In this document: piece by piece, positions 46,091-57,562 of the stretch
How the letters are laid out: each line of letters opens with the position of its first letter
How positions within the stretch are numbered: the first letter of the stretch is position 1
From: Mauremys mutica
Taxonomy: Eukaryota > Chordata > Testudines > Geoemydidae
Reading direction: 5' to 3'
DNA: 64,000 nucleotides
Assembly: GCF_020497125.1 (NCBI RefSeq)
Contig: NC_059073.1
Span: forward strand, 13,475,225-13,539,224
Notes under the pieces: model-generated
Told to the model about the DNA's origin: nothing
Seen by the model: the letters and a program-made list of their open reading frames with translations, nothing else
Databases searched by the model: none
Made by a program: the position numbers and the translations under genes

Positions 46091-47832
46091 TATTTTTGTC
46101 TTCAATAAAATCTGAGGTTCATCATCACATTTATAGTTGCCCTAAATCATAGAGTACACAATGGCTGCAGGCTGTTCAGGGCTCAAAGATCAATATAACC
46201 GAGTATTTGCATTTTGACATTATCAGAACCCATAGTTAGTGATGATAAAAAGCTTTCTATGAAAAAGGCCCATACGGTTCCTTCTTCCCTCTCAGAACAC
46301 TTGGGAAAGATGGTTTACTACTTTTTATTGAGTGCTGTCAATGATTTTGATGCTGGACAAACAAGGAAAACAGGTCCTTGTCCCAAGAAGCTAACAGTCT
46401 AAATTGACAAAATAAAGTACAAACAAAAATGATACACTGGGCAAAGTTCCAGTCCTTTTAGATGTTTGCTGATTTATTTCTTTTTCTCTGTTGGACATTG
46501 GGTGAGAGGGAGGAAAAAAAAGGGAAGGGGAGAGGTAAACGAAGCAATTTTTTTCTGTAGTTGGGTCATACCGCAGCTGTGTCATTCCTTGAAAAAAGCC
46601 ATTGTTGAAACTAAAATGCAGTCTCTTTAAATCCCTATATATATGCTAGAGTAAGGCATTCTGTGTTCAGAATCATGAAATTCTGCCATTGGTAAATTAT
46701 AAACATAAAGGAAGAAGTCAAAATCTCACATTACCAACTCTCCACTGAGGATGTTCTGCTTATTAAGAGGCTTGATATTATTGAGGAAGACAAAGATTCA
46801 TGATTGTTTAAAAAAATGTAGGAAAGGGAGGATGGACAAGGAAAGGTACTAAGAATGTGCTACTGTGCTGCAGCTGTGGATCTTTGTAAGTAGAAATAAA
46901 AGTGTCTTATAATCTCTCCTTCTTTGCATGAATTACTCCACCTCTCTGCCAGGCTCATCCAGTCTTCCCAAAGCTAGACACCTTCCGTTCCCTTCTCCAC
47001 ATCCATCAACATAATTTAACTTGATTTAGCTCCCCTCCTATCTGTAGCATTCTCCTATGTGCTCTAAGAATCCTTATCTTCCCCTCAGCCTCTCTGAACT
47101 GTGACACCCACTCCAGCCTACTTGTCTATCAATGGTAGTTTCAGCATAGTGCTCCTGACTCCCAGCCTCCCATCTAAGATAAGTATTGAGCTGCCTTCCA
47201 TAAAAGCTCCCATGCTGTTCTGTCTCCATATTCCTCTTCAGAGGTACACTGCCTCTTCTTTTGCCTTCCTCCCCACTCTTTGCTGCAATCCCAGTTACTG
47301 CTTAGGTGGCAGTTAGGCAAGCTTCAAACACACAATCTCCTTTCCTAGCTATATTTTTACTAGGTGCAAACCTGGGCTCAAGGACCCTTTTGCTCTTAAT
47401 TACCAGATATTAAAAAAATACACACTTTTTTCAGCACTGTGCCAACTGGTTCTAAAACAAAATATTTTCCTATGAAGTCTAATTTTTCATATATGTCACC
47501 TGACTAAATCTGAGAACCTTCAATACTGGGGGATTGATTACTCAGGGGATGAGTAACTGGATTTAGAACCTTTCACTTCCAGGTTATAAATTCAAATTGT
47601 GAAATGATTTTGATGGTATTAGTCCAATTGCCAGTTGACAAATGTTTTTACTTAAAAAAAAAATACCACCAGCCCACAACTGGGCACTGTTGTTGACACT
47701 GTCAGCAAGACATCAAAAGCTGAATGGGCATAGCTGTCATTCCAGATCAGAATTGAACGTGGGGAAGCTTGCATTGTTGCTTACTGTGTTGTAATTGTTC
47801 TATGGATAAACAGATGACTTCAGCCTCTAGAG

Positions 47833-49547
47833 CAGGGGTCGGCAACCTTTCAAAAGTGGTGTGCCAAGTCTTCATTTATTCACTTTAATTTAAGGTTTCA
47901 CATGCCGGTAATACATTTTAATGTTTTGTAAAAGGTCTCTCTCTATAAGTCTATATATTATATATCTAAACTAGTGTTGTATTGTAAAATAAACAAGGTT
48001 TTCAAAATGTTTAAGAAGTTTCATTTAAAATTAAATTAAAATGTTGATCTTATGCTGCTGGCCCACTCAGCCCACTGCTGGTCTGAGGTTCTGTTCACCT
48101 AGGCCTGCAGCGGGCTGAGCGGGACCAGTGGCCGGGACCCTGGCTGGCAAGGGTCCAGCAGCCAGAACCCCAGACCGGCAGCGGGCTGAGCGGGACCAGC
48201 AGCCGGGACCCCAGACCGGCAGTGGGCTGAGCCACTCAGCCCACTGCCGCTCAGGGGTTCCATCCGCCGGCTCCTGCCAGCCGGGATTCTGGCTGCCGGA
48301 TCCGCTCAGCCCGCTGCCAGTCTGGGGTCCCGGCCCTGCCCACAAACAGTGGGTACCTACCTTCTCCCTGGTTCTGGCCCATTCTCTTCCTCTCTCCGCA
48401 CTGAGCTGCGGGTGGGAGTGCACTGAGCACAGGGTGGGTGGTGAAGGGTCTGGCCAGGAGCTAGAATGAGGGAGGGGGCTCAGGGTTGGGGCAGGAGGTT
48501 TGGGTGTGGGGCACTTACCTGAGAAGCTGGTGTGAGGGGTGCAGGTGGGAATGTGTGTGAGGTGTGTGTGTGTAGGAGCTCTCGTTTGGTGCTCAGGGTG
48601 GGGGTGGGTATGGGGGTGCATGGGGTGTGTGGGGAGCTGGGGATGTGGGGGGTTCAAGAGTCAGGGCAGAGGGCTGGGGGCATGTGAGGGGGGTTCAAGA
48701 GTCAGGGCAGGGGGGCTGGGTATGTGTAGGGGTGCCAGAGTCAAGGCTGGGGTTGTGCGGGGAGTGAAGGAGTCAAGCAGAGGGCTGAGTGTGTATGAAG
48801 GGGCACAGGGCTCAAGGCAGGGGCCTGGGGGCTGTGTGGGGAACAGGGCTCAAGGCAGAGGCCTGGGTGTGTGTGAGGGGGGGGTCGGGGCAAGGGGCTG
48901 GAGGGGATATTCCCCTATTCCACCCACCCCCGCTTCTCCCAAGGCCCTGCCCTCCTCCTTCTCTGCAGACCCCGGGACTCCTATGCCCCATCCAACCCCT
49001 CTCTGGATCCATGCCCCCTCCAAAGACACCCCCCCCCGTCTGGGATCCCACCCCCTATCCAACCCCCCCATCCCCTGACTGCCCCCTCCTTATCCAACCT
49101 TCCCCCCCGGACCCGGACCCCTTACCATGAGGCTCCTAACAGCATGTTCTGCTCCGTGCAGAGCCAGACACGCTGACCCGCAGGAGCGGGCAGCCCTGCC
49201 CGTCAGAGTGCTGCGTGCGGCGGCAGGGCTCCAGGGGAGGGGGGAAGACGGGAGGGGCCGGCAGCTTGCTGCGCTTGGCCGGGTGCTCTGGCCCGGGAGC
49301 GCAGACCCCATAGCTTGCCGCGCTGGGAAAGTGGAGCTATTTTCCCACCTCTGCATTAGGGTGTGCCTGGGCACACCTGGCACACCCCGTGCGCACGCCT
49401 ATGCTCTGCCCCCTGCCCCCGCGGGGTGGGGGTGGAGGGCGGAGAAGAACGGGCTGGGCAGGATTTTTAATAGCAGGCAACAGCATGCCATTAAAAATCG
49501 GCTCGCATGCCGTCTTTGGCACGTGTGCCATCGGTTGCCAACCCCTG
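47833..49547. mobile_element. hAT non-autonomous element, long copy
   Basis: It begins caggggtcggcaacctttcaaaagtggtg and ends ggttgccaacccctg. It is flanked by an exact 8-base duplication, ctctagag, at 47825-47832 and 49548-49555. At 1,715 bases it is nearly twice the sister copy at 27572-28475; the extra length is GC-rich sequence at 48100-49130. Many long frames on both strands (for example 48067-48657 - and 48539-49078 +) result from GC-rich repeats, not from a gene. No transposase block is visible. Confidence 0.9.
48590..48900 (+). repeat. G-rich minisatellite-like array
   Basis: Imperfect repeats built from 'ggttcaagagtcagggcagagggctggg' and 'ggctcaaggcaggggcctgggg', with (tg)n spacers. 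Related to the array at 27890-28075. Confidence 0.65.
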
Positions 49548-50734
49548 CTCTAGAGCTATCTGTACTTAGGGATGCTCACACTATGTTGCTGGTGTGGAAG
49601 CACTGTAGCTATTTAATGGAAAGAAAGATGATTGTCTTGAGCTGATGCCATTTATGCCTGGTTTAATGCACAGAGGGTTATTAAGGCTGGCACTTCCACA
49701 CCACACCCATGTCACTCCATTCTTAAATACTGAGCATTGTAAAAAGATAATGATGTTATATTGTAGATTTCCTGTAACTACAGACAAATATCCAAATCAT
49801 TATTTTACAGAGTGATTAAAAACATAATTTAAATAGCTTTAGTATTAATAACTGTATGACTTTCTTCCAAGGAGGACATTCATTTAAGATCACTGCTCCA
49901 GCACTTTGAATCCATTCTTTAATATTACAATGCATTTTCCTCTCTCTCCATTAATTGAGCAGAGTAATAGCTATTATGGTACTGTATAGTTCAGGTCTTT
50001 TGATCTGAAGGATAATAGTGAAAGATACTGTATACACAGCAGTACTGTAGAAAGCCTGCTTTATTACAGAATTTCCATTGTCTTATTCCCATATGTTTCT
50101 TTAGAAATATGTTTGAAACGTTGTCTTCATTCTCTTATGACGTCTCCTGATGTCACTATAGTAACACTAGAGTTCTACTCATACAGCCGAAGCCCTCTGG
50201 GATTTAGTGTACTGTAATGATTTGAGTCCTAAATTCAACAAAAATAAATACAGTAGTCTGTGCTAATCTAATTGGAGTGAACTTTTTGTTTAAACTAGAG
50301 ACGTGTAATAGCAAATTGCAGAAAACCCACCACCACATCGTAGGGCAAAATAAATTAAGGGCCTGACTCGAAAGGAGCATGAATGGGGGAAGAACAACTT
50401 CTTCGTCCTTGCATGATGCAGACGTCAGATTGTTGTTGTTACTGATCTTGATTCATTAACTTTGAATGTTTCTGAGCCATTTGCTATGAGTGTCAGGGCC
50501 ATTCAGTTCAGTTACCTGTGGTGGCTTCTGCTCCAGTCTGTCCCTAGTACTACCTTCCTTGCCACTAATTGGGGCTAGTGTATTGGGGAGCATGGTAGGG
50601 ACTCTTGCAGTGTTGCAAGGGAGTTCCTAGCCCTTCCTCTCTGCATCTGCTCTGTCGATACTGCTTTAATGGTGTGGAATCTCCTGCATAGGTGAATAGG
50701 CTTTGGGGCACTGTTGTCAAATTTGATCAATAAT

Positions 50735-51330
50735 TACTTCTTCTCAGGTCCCTCCATCACAATCAGAGGTTTTTCCAATGTTGGGCACATGATATGGCCC
50801 AGTCTGTAGCCCTGGTGAGATCTTCCATAGTGCCTTCCTGGTGCTGCAGACTGACAGATGTTCAATGATTTGTGTTTCACCAGAGTCATGTGTCTCTGAG
50901 TTGTTGGAATAGACCCATTTCCGCATACAGACTTCTGACCAGCCAATTCCTGTTCAGAGGCGACTTAAAGATCTCTAGGTTGATCAATCCTTTTCTGCAC
51001 CTGTGGGAAGGCCTTTGGCAATGTCGATGTGCATTTTCATGTCGTTGAATATTTCAAGCTGTGGGCACCACATTTTCAGTTGTATAGCTGTCGGTGATAT
51101 TCTTTAGCAGTTCCATTGCAGCTAGGAAGCATTTCTGCGATATCAGGCTGCTAATTGCTGTGGTGTAGCTACATGGTGAATGGCTGGTACCTTTGACATG
51201 TCTTAATCGTTCCAGTCTGCTTATGACTGCTCTCCTAATGTCGGGTGGAGTGATTCCAGCAAGCACATAAAGGTTGTTTCTTTGTTGGTTTTACGCATCC
51301 TGTGATATAGCAGCATTGATAATTGAAATC
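50735..51330 (-). mobile_element. Non-LTR retrotransposon C-terminal remnant (non-CR1)
   Basis: The - strand frame at 51054-51266 reads MLAGITPPDIRRAVISRLER. 'LAxIxPPxIRR' is a block found after the RT domain in several LINE clades (RTE- or Jockey-like). A second open stretch at 50734-50946 reads GQKSVCGNGSIPTTQRHMTL. The two are joined by 'LNRNWLVRSLYAEMGLF' in an intermediate frame, with one frame change. The clade is uncertain. Confidence 0.45.
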
Positions 51331-52304
51331 ACAGAACATGTTGTTCTGTGATTCCAGAACAAAGATAGGAAAAGATCTATCTTTTTTCCTATCTTTTTTC
51401 ACTGGTAAATGCAATAAAAATGGAGTCTAGACTGAGTTCAGGTTTTTACAGAACTATGGACATTGCTACAAATGAAGTACATTGGAATGGTTCAGTCCTT
51501 CAGTCCTCGGGTTTATTATTACTTTAAGTCTCTGAGTAAGTAGAGCAGCATGGGATGCTAGTCCCCATGTGAGCTCCCATCTTGCCCATTGAGCAGGACA
51601 AGCAGTATTTCCTCAAGCACTGAGAGAAAGCAAGAGGATGTGGAATTCAGGGAGGAATCAATCTCTCATTTCTTGAACCATAGTATTCTGATTGTAGCCT
51701 AGTGACCTATGTGTCTTTAAGATCTCCAGACCAATTATTGTATTTTTTAAATCAATCCCTTTCTCACAACATGCCATAAGTTGAAGAAGGCCCCGAACTC
51801 TGTAATAACTGAGCTCTAAGATTACCCTGTTAGCCTCATTAAAGCTTCCCTCATGAATTCCTAATAAATCCTTTCTGGACACTTGTAAGAAAGCACAGCA
51901 GTTAATGAAACACTCCCAAGTAATGGACATTTTTATGAGACTCTTTCACTGACAAAATTGTTTTTGGAGGTGGAGGAAAGGTTCTACCAGGTATTGTGAA
52001 GATGAAGTATTTAATCAATGATTGTTCAAAAAAGAAGGTGACTTGTGGTAATGAATTCTGCAGGTAAATTATGTGCTGTATAAAAAGTTTCTTTTTCTCT
52101 CTTTAAATATGATACCTGTCAATTCTGTTGTGCTCTAAGTACAGTAACTCCTCGCTTAATGCTGTAGTTATGTTCTTAAAAAATGCTACTTTAAGTGAAA
52201 CAATGTTAAGTGAATCCAATTTCCCCATAAGAATTAATGTAAATAGGGGGGCTTAGGTTCCAGGGAAATTTTTTTCACCAGACAAAAGACTATATATAAG
52301 GCCC

Positions 52305-52412
52305 ATCTAGACAAAGCCCTGGCTGGGATGATTTAGTTGGTGTTGGTCCTGCTTTGAGCAGGGGATCGGACTAGATGACTTCCTGAGGCCTCTTCCAACC
52401 CTAATGTTCTAA
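52305..52412 (+). repeat. CR1 3' tail fragment nested in the TA-flanked element
   Basis: 'acaaagccctggctgggatgatttagttggtgttggtcctgctttgagcaggggatcggactagatgac...ccaaccctaatgttcta' is the CR1/SINE shared 3' end without any upstream part. It may be a heavily 5'-truncated CR1. Confidence 0.75.
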
Positions 52413-52423
52413 GATATATATCT

Positions 52424-52448
52424 GCACACACACACACACACACACACA
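52424..52448 (+). repeat. (CA)n microsatellite
   Basis: About 12 CA units. Confidence 0.9.
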
Positions 52449-52710
52449 GTCTAACACGTATACACAGTATAAGTTTTAAACAAACAATTTAATACTGTAC
52501 ATAGCAATGACGATTGTGAAGCTTGGCTGAGGTGGTGGAGTCAGAGGGTGGAAGAGAGTGGTTATATATTCCCACGGAATGCCTTACTGCTAAATGATGA
52601 ACTAGCACTCGGCTGAGTCCTCAAGGGTTAACACGTTGTTAATGTACCCTCACACTCTACAAGGCAGCAAGAATGGAGGGAGGAGACACAGTATGGCAGA
52701 GAGAGACACA

Positions 52711-52740
52711 CTGTGTGTGTGTGTGTGTGTGTGTGTGTGG
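52711..52740 (+). repeat. (TG)n microsatellite
   Basis: About 14 TG units, followed by a GA tract. Confidence 0.9.
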
Positions 52741-53284
52741 GAGAGAGAGGCGCATTTCTCCTTTAAGTACGCTGACTCCACTCGAAGTACACTGCCTTTT
52801 TAAGTAGATCAGCAAGTTGAGACAGCAGCTGCTGCCAGCAAGGTCCCTCTGTCCTGAGCACTGTCCTGTTTCCCCCCCCCCAACACCCGCTCTGGTGAGA
52901 TGGGGTGCAGGAGCAGGGGGAAGGAGACACCCTGACATTAGCACCCATCTTTCCACCCCTGCACAGCAAGCAAGAGGCTCCTGGGAGCAGCACCAAGGCA
53001 GAGGGCAGGAGCAGCAAAGGGCAGTTGGGGGAGGGACAGCTGAACTGCCGGGCAATTGATAGCCTGAGCTGATGCAGGGCTGCCAGTCCACCCTGGTTCC
53101 AAGCCCCCACCAGCTAGCTCCAATGGACTGCTCTTTCTCCAGTCAGTGGACAAAGCCAGCAGCTGCCAAACAATGTTATAAGGGAGCATTGCACAACTTT
53201 AAATGAGCATGTTCTCTAATTGGCCATTAACTGGGATGTCGTTAATTGAGGAGTTACTGTATTGTATTATGAAAGAAGGTACAC

Positions 53285-53460
53285 ACTGTCCTCGGGAGCC
53301 AAAAAATCTTACCGCATTATAGGTGAAACAGCGTTACATCAAACTTGCTTTGATCCACCAGAGTGCACAGCCCCGTCCCCCGCCGGAGCGCTGCTTTACT
53401 GCGTTATATCCAAATTCGTGTTATATTGGGTCGTGTTATATTGGGGTAGCGGTGTATATA
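53285..53460. mobile_element. MITE fragment next to the TA-flanked element
   Basis: 'tgtcctcgggagccaaaaaatcttaccgc..' to 'gtgttatattgggtcgtgttatattggggtagcggtgta'. I recognise this as a dispersed sauropsid MITE with 'gttatatcg' words. The left end is degraded, so the borders are approximate. Confidence 0.5.
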
Positions 53461-53469
53461 AGGCATCTG

Positions 53470-53890
53470 ATCAACTATCTCTGTACCATACATTATTCTT
53501 TATACTTGTATCATGCCCCCTCTTATTTTTCTGCTCTCTACACCAAACTGTCCCAATATGTCTATCTTTCTCCAAAGGAAGAGTTTTCTCTTGTCTCTAT
53601 CAGCTGGGATCACTCAGGACCCCTTGTTTTTCACCTATATCTCTTCTGAGATGGAATGCACCATATATGAGATAATATTGACTTTATAATGACATATTTT
53701 CATTATTATTTTCTGTTCCATTTTTTATGCATTCTAATATTTTTGTTTGCCTTTTTACTGTCACTTCAAATTGAACAGATGTTTTCTTTGAATGTTCCAT
53801 AATTATACCCAGGTCATTTTTCTGAGTGGTTACAGTTAATTTAGAACCTAACAATGTGCATCCAGTTGATCTAGCCCTGGGCTGCAAGTC
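53470..53890 (-). mobile_element. CR1 LINE fragment
   Basis: The - strand frame at 53684-53887 reads STGCTLLGSKLTVTTQKNDL then GIIMEHSKKTSVQF. This is the CR1 block around 'GSKLxVTxxxxDLGIxxD', with a stop-free 67 residues. Flanks decay rapidly. Confidence 0.7.
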
Positions 53891-54625
53891 AAAATATAAT
53901 GGCTTGTAAAATATGTTGCTGCTGGTTTAATAAGATGGGAGACAGAATTTGGCACTTATACTCTGTTTTTCCTTATAAACAAATAAAAAGAGAAAAGGGA
54001 TATCTGCTCGATAAAGGTACATTTATGTACTCTTTCTAAGTGATTGTAATTACAAGTTAGCAATTATCAACTGTAGTTAAAATACTGATTGAAAGCATGA
54101 ATCTGGACATCACCAGCACAGCTGTGTATTGTACTGGTGGTATATTGTCTCAGGGCACTTGATGTGTTTCTTTTTAGGGCACTTGCAGGTTCATTGCTCC
54201 TTGGAGCTCACTTTCTTAAGACTGCACAGAAAAGAGACAAGTTAAGTAATGTCATTCCCTTGCTGATGGAATCTCTGTTGTAATTTATGATTTTTCTTTG
54301 TGGCATTCAAGATGTTAGATTTACTAACATTCTCTTCATTAGGTCCTGCAGAACGGTTTGCTCTTTTGGTATTACAAAATCTGGAATTGATGATGTTGAA
54401 AAAGACAGCCATAACCGATTGAGAGGATATATGGAAAAATTCAAAGGGCATTATTGTTAGTGCTTTTAAGTAAGTTTTCATGAAAAGTAAAGAGAAGAGA
54501 CTCAGGGAAAGAGAATTTCAAAAACAAAAATAAAGTGAAGAAATCATGGCCGACTCTCTCACCCATGGAGCTGATTTCTCTAGCTCAGGTTCTTTGTTAC
54601 ACCAGAATAATTCTGTTGTTTCTGA

Positions 54626-54904
54626 GGGCTTGTCTTCACTACGGAACTAAATCAGTGCTGCTGCAATAGATGCAGTGGCATTGATTTAGCTGGTCTAGTG
54701 AAGACCTGCTCAATCAATGGGAGAGCACTCTCCCATCGATTTCTGTACTCCACCTCAATGAGAGGTGGAAGCAATGTCAGCGGGAGAGCATCTCCCATCA
54801 ACATAGCGTAGTGTGATCTAAGCTACATCCACTTGAGTTATGCTACTAACGTAACTCAAATTGTGTAGCTTAGATCGACTAGCAGCAGTAGTGTAGACCT
54901 GGCC
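54626..54904. mobile_element. Harbinger-like MITE
   Basis: The 279-base element starts gggcttgtcttcactac and ends gtagtgtagacctggcc, inverted to each other. It is flanked by TGA at 54623-54625 and 54905-54907. Inner hairpins include gtgatctaagctacatc..acttgagttatgcta with gtaactcaaattgtgtagcttagatcga (54811-54884). Confidence 0.8.
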
Positions 54905-56047
54905 TGACTTACACAAGTGAAGTACAGAATTTCGTTTATGGCCTTTAGTGTGACAGTGTGCCTTTTAGATAACTCAACTCACTTGGTATAAGCTCTTTGA
55001 ACCTAAATCTCCATAGGTGGAAGGCTAGTGATCTCAGATGTTAGTATTCTAGATATGAAACAACTCCACAAACACCTTCTGATTCCAGAATTTCAGTAAT
55101 TGTCAACTGCTTGCGGACATACTTTCTCTGTCTTCTTTGCACCTAAGGTTGTGTGAGCTTTCTGAACCTGAAAAGGATTTTGTACAGACTCTGAACTGAC
55201 AGCTGAGTGAAAGAAAACTCGTTTTGGAAAAAAGCTATTGGGTCATTGCTCCCTTGAGGGAAACCTGTAATTCTTAAATTACTGCAACAGGTACAGTTTG
55301 CCAGGTCATCTGTTTTCTTCCTGAATGACTTGTTCTTTCTCCTGCATAACACTGTTTTTTTGGTTTGTTTTCATTTAGCTACAAATTGAAATATATGTCA
55401 ACACTGCAGAATAAGTGTCAGAACATTAATAATTCAATTGGTATTCAAGAGAATCATCCCTTTGGTGTTAATATGTCTATTCTTTTCAGTGTAAAATACT
55501 AATGCGTGTATATCCATAATATCCCCAGCAGAAGGCTGCATCTAATTTTCTAGAAATGGAAAAGTTTGGAACAGCCCACAAGAATTATACAATCTCAGCA
55601 AATGATATACCATCTTGGTCTTGAGCTTTGATGAAGCCGGGACATTGCCTGTCGGGACAGCTACAAGGCCACATTGTTGAACTCCATGGGCTAAATTCGG
55701 CCCATGGATGGTACTTTGCATAGTCTGCACAAACTCAGTTTGATAAGGCACCATGTATGTGATTCCAGGAGCAAGGAGTTAATCATGCTGAATTTACAAA
55801 TTAAGTAATTATGTAAGAAATTATATCCTAATCAGATATCCCATTCGGATTCTAGCACCTGGTAATAGGGGGAGTCACACGTGCCAACAATGTGCAGAAG
55901 AGCATAGCCACCCAGTTACAAGGAACCATATGCACAACCCTGTTGCATCCCCTTTGTATCGGAAGCTGCCAATTGTTTTAACTGTGAACTATGTTCTCTG
56001 TTAAACTGACTTTGATTTTAGGAAAAGAAAGACTGTATTTCATAACT

Positions 56048-56952
56048 CAGTGGTTCTCACCTGGGAGTCTGCGACTGAAACCCAAAGAGCCCGAGCCCTG
56101 GCACCCCAGCCATGGGGCTGAAACCCCAAACCCCAGTACCCCCCACTGCTAAGATCCTAAGCCCATGTGTCCCTCGCCACAAGGCTGAAACTCTGAGCCC
56201 CGCCGCCGCCCCCCCTTCCAATTCAGTGCCAGAGTGGGGCAGTCCCAGGGCAGCTCCACACCCCCCTTTTCTCCTCTCCCTGCCCCTGATGCCCCACCCT
56301 CTGGGCAGGTCGGGGGCAGGAAGTTGGAGTGGGGCAGTGTGGGCAACTGCTGCTTTGACTGGTGTCATGGAACAGGCGGCCACGCCATTCCCCTGTCTAC
56401 TGCTGGTGTCCGGAGTTGCAGCTGCTCCTCAGCTCATGCAGCCAATAAGAGCCGCCCAGGCAGGGGGACCCTGCTTTGTGGCCGGCAGAGCCCTTGGGGA
56501 GCAGTAACCACAGGGGAGCCCTCCTGGCACACAGCCCTTAGCTATCGCTCACTGCACCCTGAGCTACTCCCCACCCGCACGTAGCCCCTAGTTATCCCAT
56601 CCCTGCACCCTGAGCTACTCCCCACCCACACGTAGCCCCTACCTATCCCCTCCCTGTACCCTGAGCACTTTTCAAACTTTTTGAGCTGAACCCCCACCAC
56701 ACACAACCCAGACAGGCTGGGTGTCCTGCTGAGGTGAGTTAGGGGATGGAGGTGGCGCTGCCTTCCTGGATCCTGCTGTGTGGAGCTGGCCCAAGCACCG
56801 CTGGCCCCTGCCCCCGAAAATAGAAATCAAACTATGCCTATGCCTGATGGCCCAGCCCTGGCCCCGAGTCCACCCCCTACCCCACCCCGGGTCCTGGAGT
56901 TTTTATAGCCTGTTGAGGGGGGCCTCAGAAAGCAAAAGGTTGACAACCCCTG
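56048..56952. mobile_element. hAT non-autonomous element
   Basis: It begins cagtggttctcacctggg and ends ggttgacaacccctg, inverted with mismatches. It is flanked by an exact 8-base duplication, tcataact, at 56040-56047 and 56953-56960. The interior is C-rich with a repeat of 'cctgagctactccccacccgcacgtagcccctag' (56560-56665). It has no transposase; the long frames at 56057-56584 on both strands are compositional. Confidence 0.85.
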
Positions 56953-57406
56953 TCATAACTGATCTTTAAACACAAAACTGCTCTGTTTGGGTTGACTAGG
57001 GTGATCAAATGCAGTCTATAATTTATACAAGGCTATATGTGCATGTGACAGTTTGCAAACAAGTTCTGTCGTCTGGCCTACAGCCACCAACCTCTTCACT
57101 TTTTTTAAGGAAGATTACCACTCACTGTGTGCAACTCTTTATCTTAACCTGAGCAAAAGGCAACTTGGATCAAGTGCTGAGAGAGAGAGAGAGTTTTTGT
57201 GGACTGTATTTTTGTAGTAATGATGAGGGCAGGAACAATGTACTTCAGTTTGTGCAAACCAGGCACATCCCTGGGCTTGTGGCAAGTTGCCAAGGCAGCT
57301 CTCAGTTGGGTGCAGTTTGAGGATACTAAGGTATAGTCACAGTCCATTGCTTATGCTTTGCATTTAGGGGCAGCACAATGAGGAGAAGGTATAGTAATAA
57401 ACATCT

Positions 57407-57562
57407 GTGGTTTGAGCATTGGCCTGCTAAACCCAGGGTTGTGAGTTCAATCCTTGAGGGGGCCATTTAGGGATTTGGGGATTGATCCTGCTTTGAGCAG
57501 GGGGTTGGACTAGATGATCTCCTGAGGTCCCTTCCAACCCTGATATTCTATGATTCTATGAT
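57407..57562 (+). repeat. tRNA-headed SINE, 5'-truncated
   Basis: It starts in the head at 'ggtttgagcattggcctgctaaacccagggttgtgagttcaatcc' (B-box-like ggttgtgagttcaatcc). It continues through 'ggggccatttagggatttgggg' into the CR1-like tail 'cctgctttgagcagggggttggactagatgat..ccaaccctgatattctatgattctatgat'. The A box is missing. Full copy at 58931. Confidence 0.85.

Larger units (their letters stand above)
52142..53259. mobile_element. TA-flanked TIR element (Tc1/mariner-type)
   Basis: It starts cagtaactcctcgcttaa after TA (52140-52141) and ends ttaattgaggagttactg before TA (53260-53261). The two ends are inverted with few mismatches, and the TA duplication points to Tc1/mariner, possibly Tigger-like. 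The left 110 bases contain 'ggttaagtgaatccaatttccccataagaattaatgtaaa'-type sequence. The interior has a CR1-tail insertion, (CA)n and (TG)n tracts, and GC-rich non-coding sequence. Confidence 0.75.

Noticed and set aside
48067..49645. Long frames (196, 179 and 172 residues) on both strands
   Set aside because: They lie wholly inside the hAT element at 47833-49547 and read low-complexity Gly/Pro/Arg or His/Pro repeats from GC-rich arrays.
52657..53189. Overlapping frames up to 144 residues
   Set aside because: Inside the TA-flanked transposon and partly made of a (TG)n tract.
53262..53675. 137-residue frame
   Set aside because: It spans a MITE and antisense CR1 sequence; no recognisable domain.
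56057..56584. Frames up to 131 residues on both strands
   Set aside because: C-rich interior of the hAT at 56048-56952; no transposase motifs.
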